A DNA stretch of 64,000 nucleotides from Thermus aquaticus (GCF_001280255.1 NZ_LHCI01000106.1:1690279-1754278), one strand, 5' to 3'. Counted from the stretch's first letter, positions 45,047 to 54,088 are shown. Notes: a model not told the origin generated them from the letters alone. Numbers and translations: made by a program.

Positions 45047-47632
45047 ATGGCGCTCATTCCCAGGAGGGACCAGCTTCCCATCCCGCCCAAGACAGCCAAG
45101 GTCTACAACACGGTCTGCCAGTACTGCAACGTGGGGTGCGGCTACAAGGTCTACGTCTGGCCCGTGGGCGAGCAGGGGGGCCCCAAGCCGAACCAGAACG
45201 CCTTCGGCTTGGACCTCAGCCAGCCCCAGCCCCCCCTGGCCGGGCTGAGCTACACGGAGACCATGCACGCCGTCACCTTGGGCAAGGACGGCCGGCAGTA
45301 CCACGTGGTCATGGTGCCCGCCAAGGACAGCCCCATCAACCGGGGCAACTACTCCATCCGCGGCGGCACCAACGCCCTCACCGTCTGGAGCCTGGACCGG
45401 GGCACCCAGGACCGCCTCACCTACCCCCTCCTGCGGGTGGGGGACCAGTTCCAGGCCATCACCTGGCAGGACGCCCTCACCCTCATGGGCCTCCTCATCA
45501 AGGGCATCCGGGACCGGGACGGCAACGACGACAACATCGCCGTGAAGTGCTACGACCACGGGGGCTCGGGCCAGGGGTTTGAGGACAACTACGCGGCGGG
45601 CAAGCTCTTCTTCTCCGCCCTCTCCGTCAAGCACATCGCCATCCACAACCGCCCCGCCTACAACTCCGAGGTCTGGGGTAGCCGGGAGCGGGGCGTCCAC
45701 GAGCTGAACTACGACTACTCCGACGCCCGCCTCGCCGACACCATCGTCCTCTGGGGGGCCAACTCCTACGAGACGGCCACGGTCTTCTACGTGGAGCACA
45801 TGCTCCCCAACATCCAAGGGGCCACCATCCCGGAGAAGCAGCAGGCCTACGAGAAGGGGGAGCCCGCCGAGGCCGGCCGCCTCATCGTCATTGACCCCAG
45901 GAAGACCAGCTCCTACACCGTGGCCGAGACCGTGGCCAAGGACCGGGTCATGCTGATCCGGCCCAACCTGGGCACGGACTACATCCTGGCCAACGCCATC
46001 GCCCGGGTGGTGTGGGAGCGGGGCTACTACGACATGGCCTACCTCCAGGCCCGCACGGACATGGGGCTCTTTGAGGAATACAAGAAGAAGAGCCTCAAGC
46101 TGGACGTGCCCTACGGGGAGTTCATGGCCCAGGTGGAGCGGATCACCGGGGTGCCCCGGGCCCAGATTGAGCAGGCCGCCGACTGGATCGCCAAGCCCAA
46201 GGCCGGGGGCTTCAAGCGGCGCACCCTCACCATCTACGAGAAGGGCATCATCTGGAACATGAAGAACTACGACCAGGTGGCGGCCATCGTCCAGCTCGCC
46301 GTCCTGACCCACAACATCGGCCGGGCCGGCACCGGGTGCGGCCGCCAGGGCGGCCACCAGGAGGGGTACGTGCGCCCGCCCGCCCCCACCCCGGGCTCCA
46401 TCTACCGGGGCGGCCCTCCGGTGAACGTGGACAAGTTCCTGGTGGAGGGCAAGGGCAAGTTCTACTGGGTCATCGCCAACGACCCCTACCTCTCCACCCC
46501 CAACAACCAGGTCTTCCGCAAGCGCATCCACGAGCGCACGGAGAAGCTGACCAAGGCCCTGGGGGCCGGGGGCGAACCCGGCACCATCCGGGAGCGGGCC
46601 CAGAAGATCCTGGACATCCTCTACTCCGACCCCGACGCCCTCTTCCTGGTGGTCCAGGACATCTACATGACGGAGACCGCCAGGGACGCCCACCTCATCC
46701 TCCCCGCCGCCGCCTGGGGCGAGGCCAACGAAACCTCCATCAACTGCAACAGCCGCCTCCTCCGCCTCTACGAGAAGTTCATTGACCCGCCCGGCGAGGC
46801 CAAGCCCGACTGGGAGATCTTCAAGCTGGTGGGCCTCCGCATCGCCGACCTCTACCGGGCCGAGGGCAAGGCCAAGGAGGCGGAGAAGTTTGAGTTCGGC
46901 AAGAACTGGAAGACGGACGAGGACGTCTTCCTGGCGGGGGCCGAGGAGTTCTCCGACAACCGGGTCTCTGAGGAGGACGAGGCCAAGCTGGAGGCCGAGA
47001 ACTACAAGGGGGTCACCTACAAGTTCCTCAAGGAGGTGGGCCAACAGGGCATCCGCACCCCCGTGCGCCGGGACCCCAAGACGGGAAAGCTGGTGGGCAC
47101 CCTGCGCCGCTACACCCACAAGTTCGGCACCCCGGACGGCAAGTTCAAGTGGTACGGGAGCGACGACTGGGAGGGCTACCCCGCCGAGGTGGCCAAGTAC
47201 CTGGAGGGGGATAAGGCCAAGGCCTACCCCTTCTGGGTGACCACCGGCCGGGCCCAGACCATCTGGCAGACCGCCTACCACGACCGCCACCTGCCCGAAA
47301 AGGCCATGGCCCTGCCCCTCCCCTACGTGGAGGTCAACCCCGAGGACGCCAAGCGCCTGGGCCTCCAGTCCGGGGACCTGGTAGAGGTCTACAACGAGGA
47401 AGGGAACGGCACCTTCCTGGTCTACGTCACCGACGCCGTCAAGCCGGGGATGCTCTTCCTGGTCATGTACCACTGGCGGGGCACCAGCAACTCCCTGGTT
47501 TCCGGCTACACCGACCCCAAGACCACCATCCCCTGGTACAAGGGAACCCGGGCCAACCTGCGCAAGGTGGCGGGGGCTATCCCCTCCATCCAGCAGACGG
47601 CGAGCCTCCTGCAGCAGAACAAGTTTGACTAA
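45047..47632 (+). CDS. aioA: Arsenite oxidase large molybdopterin subunit
   Basis: Oxidises As(III) to As(V) at a molybdenum bis-pterin site. About 861 residues; near the N-terminus VCQYCNVGCGYKVYVWP carries the three cysteines of the [3Fe-4S] cluster as in known AioA. Later KCYDHGGSGQGFEDNYA, GANSYETATVFYVEHMLP and CGRQGGHQEGYVRP fit the family well. GTG 45041 overlaps the ribosome site; ATG 45047 (MALIPRRDQL) sits 5 bp after GGAGGTG and is my start. It has no signal and is probably exported together with AioB. Confidence 0.93.
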   Translation: MALIPRRDQLPIPPKTAKVYNTVCQYCNVGCGYKVYVWPVGEQGGPKPNQNAFGLDLSQPQPPLAGLSYTETMHAVTLGKDGRQYHVVMVPAKDSPINRGNYSIRGGTNALTVWSLDRGTQDRLTYPLLRVGDQFQAITWQDALTLMGLLIKGIRDRDGNDDNIAVKCYDHGGSGQGFEDNYAAGKLFFSALSVKHIAIHNRPAYNSEVWGSRERGVHELNYDYSDARLADTIVLWGANSYETATVFYVEHMLPNIQGATIPEKQQAYEKGEPAEAGRLIVIDPRKTSSYTVAETVAKDRVMLIRPNLGTDYILANAIARVVWERGYYDMAYLQARTDMGLFEEYKKKSLKLDVPYGEFMAQVERITGVPRAQIEQAADWIAKPKAGGFKRRTLTIYEKGIIWNMKNYDQVAAIVQLAVLTHNIGRAGTGCGRQGGHQEGYVRPPAPTPGSIYRGGPPVNVDKFLVEGKGKFYWVIANDPYLSTPNNQVFRKRIHERTEKLTKALGAGGEPGTIRERAQKILDILYSDPDALFLVVQDIYMTETARDAHLILPAAAWGEANETSINCNSRLLRLYEKFIDPPGEAKPDWEIFKLVGLRIADLYRAEGKAKEAEKFEFGKNWKTDEDVFLAGAEEFSDNRVSEEDEAKLEAENYKGVTYKFLKEVGQQGIRTPVRRDPKTGKLVGTLRRYTHKFGTPDGKFKWYGSDDWEGYPAEVAKYLEGDKAKAYPFWVTTGRAQTIWQTAYHDRHLPEKAMALPLPYVEVNPEDAKRLGLQSGDLVEVYNEEGNGTFLVYVTDAVKPGMLFLVMYHWRGTSNSLVSGYTDPKTTIPWYKGTRANLRKVAGAIPSIQQTASLLQQNKFD

Positions 47633-47645
47633 GGGGCAGGCGCTC

Positions 47646-47673
47646 CCCGGCCCCCTCTGGGGGCCGGGTTTTT
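47646..47673 (+). terminator. Rho-independent terminator of aioBA
   Basis: CCCGGCCCCC (47646-47655), loop TCT, GGGGGCCGGG (47659-47668), then a run of five T. Confidence 0.85.
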
Positions 47674-47716
47674 AAGTGCCCCACCGCGGCTTTTGCCGCG
47701 GTGGGACCCTTAGCCC
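47674..47716. repeat. Intergenic hairpin repeat, copy D
   Basis: Perfect 11-bp stem CCCACCGCGGC (47680-47690) / GCCGCGGTGGG (47695-47705) around TTTT, directly behind the aioBA terminator and before the convergent CoA-transferase gene. Read in reverse it carries GGGGCACTTAA, like the TACTTAG flank of the other copies. Confidence 0.72.
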
Positions 47717-48543
47717 CTCACCCTCCGCAAGGGAAGACCCTCGGCCCTGGCCCAGGCCTCCCAGGCCTCGGCGGTCTCCTCCAGGAAGCGGGCGCGAAGC
47801 TTCCGGTAGGCGGGGTTCTCCTCCCGGGCCGGGCTGAAGGCCGCATGGAGGAGCTCGGAAAGGCCCACCTTCTCGCAGAAGCGGGCCCAGAGGTGGGCCT
47901 CGAGGGCCGCCAGGGCCACCTCCCCCTCCTTAGCGGGGTAGACCCCGTAGCAGAGGACGGAGCCGTCCAGGAAGGGAATGGGCGGGTAGGCCATGGCCTT
48001 CACCGCCTCGGAGAGGGCCACCTCGTAAACCCCCCCACCCAGGAGGAGGCCCTTCAGGGCCGTGAGGGCCAGGGCGTAGGCTCCCGCCAGATCGGCGAAC
48101 TGGAAGGCTTTCCAGGGAAAGCGGCCAAGGAGCCCCGCCTCCGCCAGGTAGGTGAGGTCGTGGCCGGGGTCGGGGGTGTCGGGGTAGCCCCGGAGGCGCA
48201 CGTAGACCAGGCGGGGGTTCTCGGCCAGAAGCACCTCCGGCCCCAGGCCCAGCCGCTCCATGACCCCGGGACGGTTGGACTCCAAGAGGAGGGCGCTCTC
48301 CCGCGCCAAGGCGAGAAGGCGCCCCCGCCCCTCCTCGGCCTTCAGGTCCAGGCTCAGGACCTCCTTGCCCTCGTTTAGGAAGGCGTAGGCCTCGGGGGCC
48401 AGGGCCTTCAGGGGGTCCCCTCCGGGGGGCTCCACCTTGAGCACGGGGAAACCCAGCCCCAAAAGGAGCTTCCCCGCCAAGGGACCGGGAAGGAGGCGGG
48501 TCAGGTCCAGGACCCTACCCGGGGGCCATGCGGAGGGCGCCAT
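47710..48543 (-). CDS. CaiB/BaiF-type CoA-transferase or acyl-CoA racemase, short
   Basis: 277 residues: [35 protein letters not shown] at the start and [54 protein letters not shown] later, as in alpha-methylacyl-CoA racemases. It is shorter than the usual 350-400 residues, as in the racemase-like members lacking part of the second domain. The start overlaps the dehydrogenase gene by 29 bp. Last gene of the beta-oxidation operon. Confidence 0.8.
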   Translation of the reverse strand: MAPSAWPPGRVLDLTRLLPGPLAGKLLLGLGFPVLKVEPPGGDPLKALAPEAYAFLNEGKEVLSLDLKAEEGRGRLLALARESALLLESNRPGVMERLGLGPEVLLAENPRLVYVRLRGYPDTPDPGHDLTYLAEAGLLGRFPWKAFQFADLAGAYALALTALKGLLLGGGVYEVALSEAVKAMAYPPIPFLDGSVLCYGVYPAKEGEVALAALEAHLWARFCEKVGLSELLHAAFSPAREENPAYRKLRARFLEETAEAWEAWARAEGLPLRRVRG

Positions 48544-49243
48544 CCAGCCTTACCACCTCTCCGTTCAGCATGGGGTTTTCCAGGATGTGGAGGACCAGGG
48601 CGGCGTACTCCTCGGGGCGGCCCAGACGCCTGGGAAAGGGCACCTGCTCCGCCAGGGAAGCCTTGGCCCTCTCGGGCAGGCCCTGGAGGAGGGGAGTGTC
48701 AAAGAGGCCTGGGGCAATGGTCACCACCCGGATGCCCCACTCGGCGAGCTCCCGGGCCGCGGGCAGGGTGAGGGCCACCACGCCCCCCTTGCTGGCGGCG
48801 TAGGCCGCCTGGCCGATCTGCCCCTCGTAGGCGGCCACGCTGGCGGTGTTGACGATGACCCCTCTCTGGCCCTCCCCGTCCGGGGGGTTCTCCCGCATGG
48901 CCCAGGCGGCGAGGCGCAGGACGTTGAAGGTGCCCACCAGGTTGACCTCCACGACCTTCCGGAAGCTCTCCAGGTCGTGGGGGCCCTCCCGGCCCAGGAT
49001 TTTCCTGGCCAAGCCCACCCCGGCGGCGTTCACCACGGCAAAGAGGGGGCCTTGGGCCATGGCCTCGGCCACCGCCCGCTCCACGTCCCCTTCCCGGACC
49101 ACGTCCCCTTCCACATAAGGGAGGTCCTCCTCCCCCCGCTTGAGGTCCAGGACCACCACCTTGTACCCCCTGGCCTTCAGGGCCAAAGCCGCCGCCCGCC
49201 CCAGGCCCGAGGCCCCGCCCGTCACCAAAGCGCTCCTTTCCAT
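48515..49243 (-). CDS. Short-chain dehydrogenase, 3-hydroxyacyl-CoA dehydrogenase type
   Basis: 242 residues with NAD-binding [26 protein letters not shown], and the catalytic YAASKGG after [10 protein letters not shown]. The [19 protein letters not shown] and [19 protein letters not shown] segments resemble the HSD10-like enzymes that oxidise short or branched 3-hydroxyacyl-CoAs. Between a thiolase and a CoA-transferase gene, which supports that use. Confidence 0.85.
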   Translation of the reverse strand: MERSALVTGGASGLGRAAALALKARGYKVVVLDLKRGEEDLPYVEGDVVREGDVERAVAEAMAQGPLFAVVNAAGVGLARKILGREGPHDLESFRKVVEVNLVGTFNVLRLAAWAMRENPPDGEGQRGVIVNTASVAAYEGQIGQAAYAASKGGVVALTLPAARELAEWGIRVVTIAPGLFDTPLLQGLPERAKASLAEQVPFPRRLGRPEEYAALVLHILENPMLNGEVVRLDGALRMAPG

Positions 49244-49252
49244 AGACTCCTC

Positions 49253-50407
49253 CTAGATCCTCTGGATGACCGTGGCCGTGGCCTGGCCGTGGCCGATGCA
49301 CATGACCTGGAGGCCAAACTCCCCGTCCGTCCGCTCCAGCTCGTGGAGGAGCTTGGTCATGAGGATGGCCCCCGTGGCCCCCAACGGGTGGCCGTGGGCG
49401 ATGGCCCCGCCGTTGGGGTTAAGCCTTTCCGGGTCTGGGCCAAGCTCCCTTAAGAAGGCCAGGACCACGCTGGCGAAGGCCTCGTTGACCTCCACCACGT
49501 CTATGTCCCGGATGGAAAGCCTTGCCCTCTCCAGGGCCCTCTTGGCCGCGGGGATCACCTCCAGGAGCTGCAGGGTGGGGTCCCCCGCAACCACCACCCG
49601 GGCCAGGAAGCGGGCCCGGGGCTTGAGGCCCAGGGCCTGGGCCTTCTCCCTATCCCCGAGTAGGAGGGCCGCGGCCCCATCGGAGACCTGGCTGGAGTTG
49701 CCCGCGGTCACCACCCCGTTTTCCCGGAAGACAGGCTTGAGGGAGAGCATCTTCTCGTAGTCCACGTCGGGGCGTACCCCCTCGTCCCGCACGAGGAGGA
49801 AGGGCCTCTCCTCAGGGTCCAGGCCCTCTACCGGGACCATCTGCTTCAGGAACCGCCCTTCCCACTCGGCCCGGGCCGCCCGCTTATGGGAGAGGTAACC
49901 CCACTCGTCCAGCTCCTCCCGGCAGAACCCGTACCGCTCGGCGATGCGCTCGGCGCTCTCCCCCTGGTGAACGAGCTCATACCGCCCGAAGAGAGCAGGG
50001 TTAAGGGTGGAAAACCCCTCGCCGATGTCGGAGAACATGGGCACCCGGGTCATGCTCTCCACCCCCCCGGCGATGGCGAAGTCCAGGTCACCGGCGGCGA
50101 TGGCCTGGGCGGCGAAGTGAACCGCCTGCTGGCTGGAGCCGCACATCCGGTTCAGGGTGACGGCGGGGACCTCCCTCGGAAGCCGGGAAAGGAGGACGGC
50201 GAGCCGCCCCACATTGGCCCCCTGCTCCCCCACCTGGGTCACGCACCCCGTGACCACGTCCCCGATGAGGGCGGGGTCTATTCCCGTGCGCTCCAAAAGG
50301 GCATCCAGCACCCTGGCGTAAAGGGCATCGGGCCGCCAGGCCCTTAAGGCCCCGTTCCGTTTACCTATGGGGGTGCGCACCGCCTCGAGGATCACCGGCT
50401 CGCCCAT
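49253..50407 (-). CDS. Acetyl-CoA acyltransferase (thiolase)
   Basis: 384 residues with the acyl-binding cysteine in [16 protein letters not shown], the [18 protein letters not shown] loop and the second active site [13 protein letters not shown]. Cleaves 3-ketoacyl-CoA. ATG 50405-50407 overlaps the acyl-CoA dehydrogenase by 16 bp. Confidence 0.92.
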   Translation of the reverse strand: MGEPVILEAVRTPIGKRNGALRAWRPDALYARVLDALLERTGIDPALIGDVVTGCVTQVGEQGANVGRLAVLLSRLPREVPAVTLNRMCGSSQQAVHFAAQAIAAGDLDFAIAGGVESMTRVPMFSDIGEGFSTLNPALFGRYELVHQGESAERIAERYGFCREELDEWGYLSHKRAARAEWEGRFLKQMVPVEGLDPEERPFLLVRDEGVRPDVDYEKMLSLKPVFRENGVVTAGNSSQVSDGAAALLLGDREKAQALGLKPRARFLARVVVAGDPTLQLLEVIPAAKRALERARLSIRDIDVVEVNEAFASVVLAFLRELGPDPERLNPNGGAIAHGHPLGATGAILMTKLLHELERTDGEFGLQVMCIGHGQATATVIQRI

Positions 50408-51510
50408 CTTTCCCTCCTAAGGAGCTCTCTAAGCACAATCACCCGCTGGATCTCCGAGGTGCCCTCGTAGATCTGGAGCACCTTGGCGTCCCGGTAGAGC
50501 TTGGCCATGGGGTAGTCCTCGGAGTAGCCGTTGCCCCCAAAGACCTGGAGGGCCTCGGACACCCCCCGCACCGCAGCGTCGGCGGCGAAGGCCTTGGCCA
50601 TGGCCGCCTCCATGGAGTTGGCCTCTCCCCTCTCCGCCAGGTCAGCGGCCCGGTGGGTGAGGAGGCGGGCGGCCTCGAGGTCCATGGCCATCTCCGCCAG
50701 CTTAAACCCCACCCCCTGGTGCTCCCAAAGGGCCTTGCCGAAAGCCTCCCGCACCCTGGCGTAGGCCAGAGCCTCGTCCAGGGCCCGGCGCAGGAGGCCC
50801 ACGGCCATGGCAGCCACCATGGGCCGGGAGCGGTCAAAGACCCGCATGGCCAGACGGAAGCCCTCCCGGGCGATCATGGCCTCCTCGGGCACCAAGACCC
50901 CCTCCAGGGCCACCTCGGCTGCGGGGGAGGCCTTCTGCCCCATCTTGGGCAGGGGCAGGCCCACCTCCATCCCCTCCTTCCGCTCCACCAAGAAGGCGGC
51001 GATGCCCTCCCGCCCCTCGGCCACCTTGGCAAAGACCACAAAAAAGCTGGCCTCAGGGGCGTGGCTGATCCAGGTCTTGCGCCCAAAAAGCCGGAAGCCC
51101 CCCGGAGCCTTCTCCGCCCGGGTGCGGATGGCGGCCACGTCCGAGCCCGCATGGGGCTCGGTCAGGGCGTAGGAGGCCACCTCTTCCTTCAGGCGGGGCA
51201 AGAAGGCCTGGGCGTACCGGCTTTCGGAGAGGAGGAGGGCGTCGGCCACCAGGTTGTTGAGGAGGAGGGCCGCCGCCACCCCAGGGCAGGCATAGGCCAG
51301 CTCCTCCGCCACCACGGCCAAGGCCTTGGGCCCAAGCCCCGCGCCGCCATAGACCTCCGGCACCACCAGAACCGGCAGACCCAGGGCCGCCCCTTCCCAG
51401 AATAGCTCCCAGGGAAAGCAGGCCTCCCGGTCCAGTCTGGCCGCCTCAGGAAGGACCTTCTCCCGGGCGAAGCGCCGGGCCAGGTCCTGCACCGCGCCAA
51501 GGGCTTCCAC
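50392..51510 (-). CDS. Acyl-CoA dehydrogenase
   Basis: 372 residues from GTG 51508-51510 ([28 protein letters not shown]), chosen because CGGAGG lies 6 bp upstream. Family features: [20 protein letters not shown], the [12 protein letters not shown] flavin loop, [22 protein letters not shown] and the catalytic glutamate in [12 protein letters not shown]. First step of the beta-oxidation unit. The same frame is open upstream into an IS remnant, so an annotation starting at 51630 would add about 40 foreign residues. Confidence 0.88.
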   Translation of the reverse strand: MEALGAVQDLARRFAREKVLPEAARLDREACFPWELFWEGAALGLPVLVVPEVYGGAGLGPKALAVVAEELAYACPGVAAALLLNNLVADALLLSESRYAQAFLPRLKEEVASYALTEPHAGSDVAAIRTRAEKAPGGFRLFGRKTWISHAPEASFFVVFAKVAEGREGIAAFLVERKEGMEVGLPLPKMGQKASPAAEVALEGVLVPEEAMIAREGFRLAMRVFDRSRPMVAAMAVGLLRRALDEALAYARVREAFGKALWEHQGVGFKLAEMAMDLEAARLLTHRAADLAERGEANSMEAAMAKAFAADAAVRGVSEALQVFGGNGYSEDYPMAKLYRDAKVLQIYEGTSEIQRVIVLRELLRRERWASR

Positions 51511-51559
51511 GGGAACCTCCGCCCCAAGCCTACCTTCTCTGCGCCCAGCCAGGCAAGGG

Positions 51560-51731
51560 CCTTTAGGGGGTACCGACTCCTCCTGCATTTTAGCCAGGAA
51601 CTCCAGGGGTGCCCGCCCTCCCAAGGCCATGTGGGGCCTGCGGCGGTTGTAGTACGCCAGATAAGCGTCCAGCTCGGCCTGGAGCTCGGGAAGCCGTGAA
51701 GGTAAAGGGACCTCCTTCCGGAGTCGGTCCC
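51560..51731 (-). pseudogene. IS transposase C-terminal remnant fused in frame upstream of acyl-CoA dehydrogenase
   Basis: The minus strand reads [26 protein letters not shown] and [16 protein letters not shown], the typical end of IS3/IS481-type integrase-core transposases. No stop follows; the frame continues into the dehydrogenase reading frame. Only the C-terminal part is left, with no catalytic DDE visible. Confidence 0.75.
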
Positions 51732-51806
51732 CCTCTTTTTATCCCGGCCTAGAGTCTCCCATGCGTTCGTCCGGGTTCAGGGCCGGGAGATCGGTCGCTG
51801 AAGGTT

Positions 51807-51839
51807 AAAAGGCCTTCCCCTCTCGCTACCGAAGGGGAA
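51807..51839 (-). terminator. Terminator of the interrupted tRNA-Arg gene
   Basis: On the minus strand, about 20 bp after the tRNA 3' end, TTCCCCT (51833-51839) pairs with AGGGGAA (51815-51821) and is followed by GGCCTTTT. It marks this as the original chromosomal downstream flank of the tRNA. Confidence 0.6.
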
Positions 51840-51857
51840 AGCTTTGCGTCCCCATCG

Positions 51858-51902
51858 TGGCGGGCCCGGAGGGATTCGAACCCCCGACCTACCGCTTAGA
51901 AG
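51858..51902 (-). other. Attachment site: 3' half of tRNA-Arg(UCU)
   Basis: From the minus strand: anticodon loop CTTCTAA (51896-51902), stem half GCGGT, variable loop AGGTC, complete T arm (GGGGG TTCGAAT CCCTC), acceptor strand CGGGCCC, G73 and CCA. The 5' anticodon-stem strand that should pair (ACCGC) is absent: the next bases read GACTC. So similarity stops exactly at the anticodon loop, as expected for a tyrosine-integrase crossover. An intact tRNA-Arg on the minus strand is predicted at the other end, beyond 64000. Confidence 0.75.
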
Positions 51903-52008
51903 GAGTCAAAAGCCTGTCCAGGTGTTTCCCGCTACTTCCAGGATAGGCCTTCCTTATGGGCTTTTTGGCCCTCAGGGGATGGTGTACCGGGGGGTGGAGT
52001 TAGGCCGA

Positions 52009-52028
52009 TAAGCTAACGGTAAGCTAAC
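52009..52028 (+). repeat. Two direct TAAGCTAAC repeats, candidate integrase arm sites
   Basis: TAAGCTAAC at 52009-52017 and 52020-52028, one helical turn (11 bp) apart, about 110 bp inside the left attachment site. Spacing and place fit arm-type sites for the N-terminal domain of a tyrosine integrase. Confidence 0.45.
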
Positions 52029-52118
52029 ACTGAGCCGCAACGATTCCATTCTCTTGAGGGGCACCCCCAAGGAGGCCTCCTTGCCCTCGAGGCCCCTCTC
52101 CCCTTCGCCCATCTCCTA

Positions 52119-52146
52119 TTGCGCAACACGATGCGGGCTCTATAAT
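52119..52146 (+). promoter_or_regulatory. Promoter of the element-borne tRNA
   Basis: TTGCGC at 52119-52124, 16-bp spacer, perfect TATAAT at 52141-52146, 12 bp before tRNA position 1. Confidence 0.7.
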
Positions 52147-52158
52147 GCCCTTGTGCGG

Positions 52159-52235
52159 GGGCCGTTAGCTCAGCTGGTGAGAGCGCCGGCCTTATAAGCC
52201 GGTGGTCGCGGGTTCAAGTCCCGCACGGCCTACCA
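52159..52235 (+). tRNA. tRNA with UAU anticodon (Ile, AUA)
   Basis: Complete cloverleaf: acceptor GGGCCGT / ACGGCCT (G1-U72 wobble), D arm GCTC...GAGC, anticodon stem CCGGC / GCCGG with loop CTTATAA, so anticodon UAU (52193-52195), T arm GCGGG TTCAAGT CCCGC, discriminator A and encoded CCA. Most bacteria read AUA with a lysidine-modified CAU tRNA, so UAU is uncommon. AUA codons are rare in these GC-rich genes. Confidence 0.85.
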
Positions 52236-52316
52236 CGCTTGAGTCTTCCCGGCTCAGGTTGCTGACCTAAAGCGTGAACGAGGCGTGTGGCGTAAGATAC
52301 CGGGGAGGGTCCGGGT

Positions 52317-53495
52317 ATGGAGGAGTTGAGGGAAGCCCAAAACCCCAACCCAGAGAAGGTAGAGGTACCCGTTCACCCGGACACCCTGCGATGGGCCCTC
52401 GAGTGGAGCCGCCTGGGGGTGGAAGAGGCCGCCCGAAAGGTGGGGGTGAGGGAGGAGAAGCTTCGCGCCTGGCTTGAGGGCCAGGCCAAGCCCACCTACG
52501 CCCAGGCCCGCAAGTTGGCCAAGGCCCTCCACTTGGGGCTTCCCAAGCTCCTCCTCCCGCCCCCGAAAGAAGGCCCCCAGCTCCCCGTGAAGGACTTGCG
52601 CCGCGGGCCCTCCTTTGGCGAGAGGCCAAGCCCAGAACTCCTCGAGGCCACCTACGATGCCCTGAGGAAGCAGGATTGGTGGCGGGAGAGGCGAAGGGAA
52701 CCCCTCCCCTTCGTGGGAAGCGGAAAGGCCAAGGCTCCCCATGAGGTGGCGGAGGAACTGAGGGAGCTTTTGGACCTTGAGGCCCTGTGGAAGGCCCCCC
52801 GGGTAGAGGACTTCCTCCGGGGGCTGGTAAGCAAGGTGGAGGAGCTGGGAGTCCTGGTGCTCAGGCAGGGGCACGTGGGGACTAACACCCGGCGGGTGTA
52901 TGACCCCGGGGAGTTCTCTGGCTTCGCCCTGGTAGACCATGTGGCCCCTGTGGTCTTCGTGAACGCCCGGGACTACTCCAGGAGGCAGGTCTTCACCCTG
53001 GCCCACGAGCTGGCCCACGTGTGGCGGGGGGAGGGTGGGCTGGACGGGGCCCTCGAGGAGGAGCCCCAGGCGGAAGTGGAGGCCTGGGCGGACGAGGTGG
53101 CCGCGGCCTTTCTCATGCCCGAGGAAGCCTTCCGGGAGGCCTGGCCCCAAGACCGCCCCCCTTTAGAGGCCGCCAGGGAAGCCTCTGAGCGCTTCAAGGT
53201 AAGCAAACTGGCCGCCCTCAGGCGGGCCTTAGGCCTGGGGCTCATCCCCAAGGGGAGCTTCCTGGAAGCCCTCGAGGCCCTGAAAGGGGGAGAACCCCCT
53301 CCCCCCCGTGGAGGGGGCGGGGACTTTTGGCGTGCTCTGGAGGTGCAGAACAGCCCCGCCTTCACGCGGGAGCTGAGAAAGGCGGCCCAAGAGGGGGAAG
53401 TGGATGCCAAGGAGGTAGCCTACCTCCTGAACGTGAGCCTGAGGACGGCTTGGGAGTTCCTCACCAGGGGGCAGAGTGAACCGGTATCTCCTTGA
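52317..53495 (+). CDS. HTH plus ImmA/IrrE-type zinc metallopeptidase
   Basis: 392 residues. Residues about 18-75 form an XRE-like HTH (TLRWALEWSRLGVEEAARKVGVREEKLRAWLEG is shortened here to its pattern: TLRWALE, EEAARKVGV, LRAWLEG). The ImmA/IrrE peptidase follows, with HELAH at 230-234 and a downstream EAWADEVAAAFLMPEEAF acid. Such proteins cleave repressors or act as antitoxins. It overlaps the PIN gene by 20 bp, a pairing known from toxin-antitoxin-like COG2856/DUF4411 loci. GGGGAGGG precedes the ATG. Confidence 0.82.
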   Translation: MEELREAQNPNPEKVEVPVHPDTLRWALEWSRLGVEEAARKVGVREEKLRAWLEGQAKPTYAQARKLAKALHLGLPKLLLPPPKEGPQLPVKDLRRGPSFGERPSPELLEATYDALRKQDWWRERRREPLPFVGSGKAKAPHEVAEELRELLDLEALWKAPRVEDFLRGLVSKVEELGVLVLRQGHVGTNTRRVYDPGEFSGFALVDHVAPVVFVNARDYSRRQVFTLAHELAHVWRGEGGLDGALEEEPQAEVEAWADEVAAAFLMPEEAFREAWPQDRPPLEAAREASERFKVSKLAALRRALGLGLIPKGSFLEALEALKGGEPPPPRGGGGDFWRALEVQNSPAFTRELRKAAQEGEVDAKEVAYLLNVSLRTAWEFLTRGQSEPVSP

Positions 53496-54045
53496 CGCGA
53501 ACGCTATCATAACGCCCTTTCACGAAGGACCGCTTCGCGCCCTGGCTTCCGCCTTGCGCCTTAGCCAAGAAGAAGCCAAGGTAGTCCTCGAGGACTGGCT
53601 AGAGGATGGGGTGTGCTCAGGCAGGTTCCTCATTGCTGACATGGTGCAAGAGGAGGTTCTTGGCGAGAAGGGGAAGGCAAAGCCAGGTTATGAAGCCCTC
53701 TGGAAGCTCAAGAACCGGTACAAACCCATCTCCCCCACCGGAAGGGAACTTGCCCTCTCGGCCGAAGTCCAGGCCTTTGTAGAGAAGCACTTCCAGCCTC
53801 ACGATGCGCAAAGCTTCGCCCGAGGAGCTGACCCCCTCCTTGTGGCCATAGCCAAAGCTCGGGGGCTCACCATCATCACACAGGAAAGGCACACGATACC
53901 CGAGGTTGACGGGAGAACCGAGCGCGTGAAGGGAAAGCCTACCCTACCCTACGTGGCCTTCGCCTTCGGAGTGCGGTGCCTGTCCCTCATGAGCGCCCTG
54001 GTGGAAGAGCCCCCAAAGCTCTTGCCAAAGCTCTTGCTTCTCTAA
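53476..54045 (+). CDS. PIN-like protein of the DUF4411 type (partner of ImmA/IrrE gene)
   Basis: 189 residues: YLLDANAIITPF at the start gives the first PIN aspartate, MVQEEVLG and ADPLLVAIAKARGLTIITQE give further acidic residues, and KPTLPYVAFAFGVRCLSLM closes the domain. PIN domains are metal-dependent RNases; this type usually follows an HTH-COG2856 gene and is expected to be the toxin. GTG start at 53476 inside the partner gene. Confidence 0.75.
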   Translation: MNRYLLDANAIITPFHEGPLRALASALRLSQEEAKVVLEDWLEDGVCSGRFLIADMVQEEVLGEKGKAKPGYEALWKLKNRYKPISPTGRELALSAEVQAFVEKHFQPHDAQSFARGADPLLVAIAKARGLTIITQERHTIPEVDGRTERVKGKPTLPYVAFAFGVRCLSLMSALVEEPPKLLPKLLLL

Positions 54046-54072
54046 ACCGCCTCGAGGCCCGGTCAAGGCCGG

Positions 54073-54088
54073 GGGGGAGGCCTCCCCC
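54073..54088. terminator. GC-rich palindrome after the PIN gene
   Basis: GGGGGAGGCCTCCCCC, a perfect 16-bp palindrome 27 bp after the PIN stop. It has no loop or T run; a further GC-rich inverted stretch lies at about 54178-54215. Possible termination zone. Apart from the repeat element at 54241, nothing else coding is seen up to 54555. Confidence 0.35.

Noticed and set aside
44492-47473. 993-codon open frame on the minus strand
   Set aside because: Antisense to aioA, whose plus-strand product has cluster cysteines and family length. The frame is valine/glycine/leucine-rich as expected for a shadow of a GC3-rich gene.
47680-47705. Hairpin D as a second aioBA terminator only
   Set aside because: It lacks a following T run and its flanks match three other intergenic copies, so it is listed as a repeat; some terminator effect cannot be excluded.
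51510-51630. Acyl-CoA dehydrogenase start at 51630 ([11 protein letters not shown])
   Set aside because: Those 40 residues belong to an IS transposase C-terminus; GTG 51508-51510 has a ribosome site and fits the family start.
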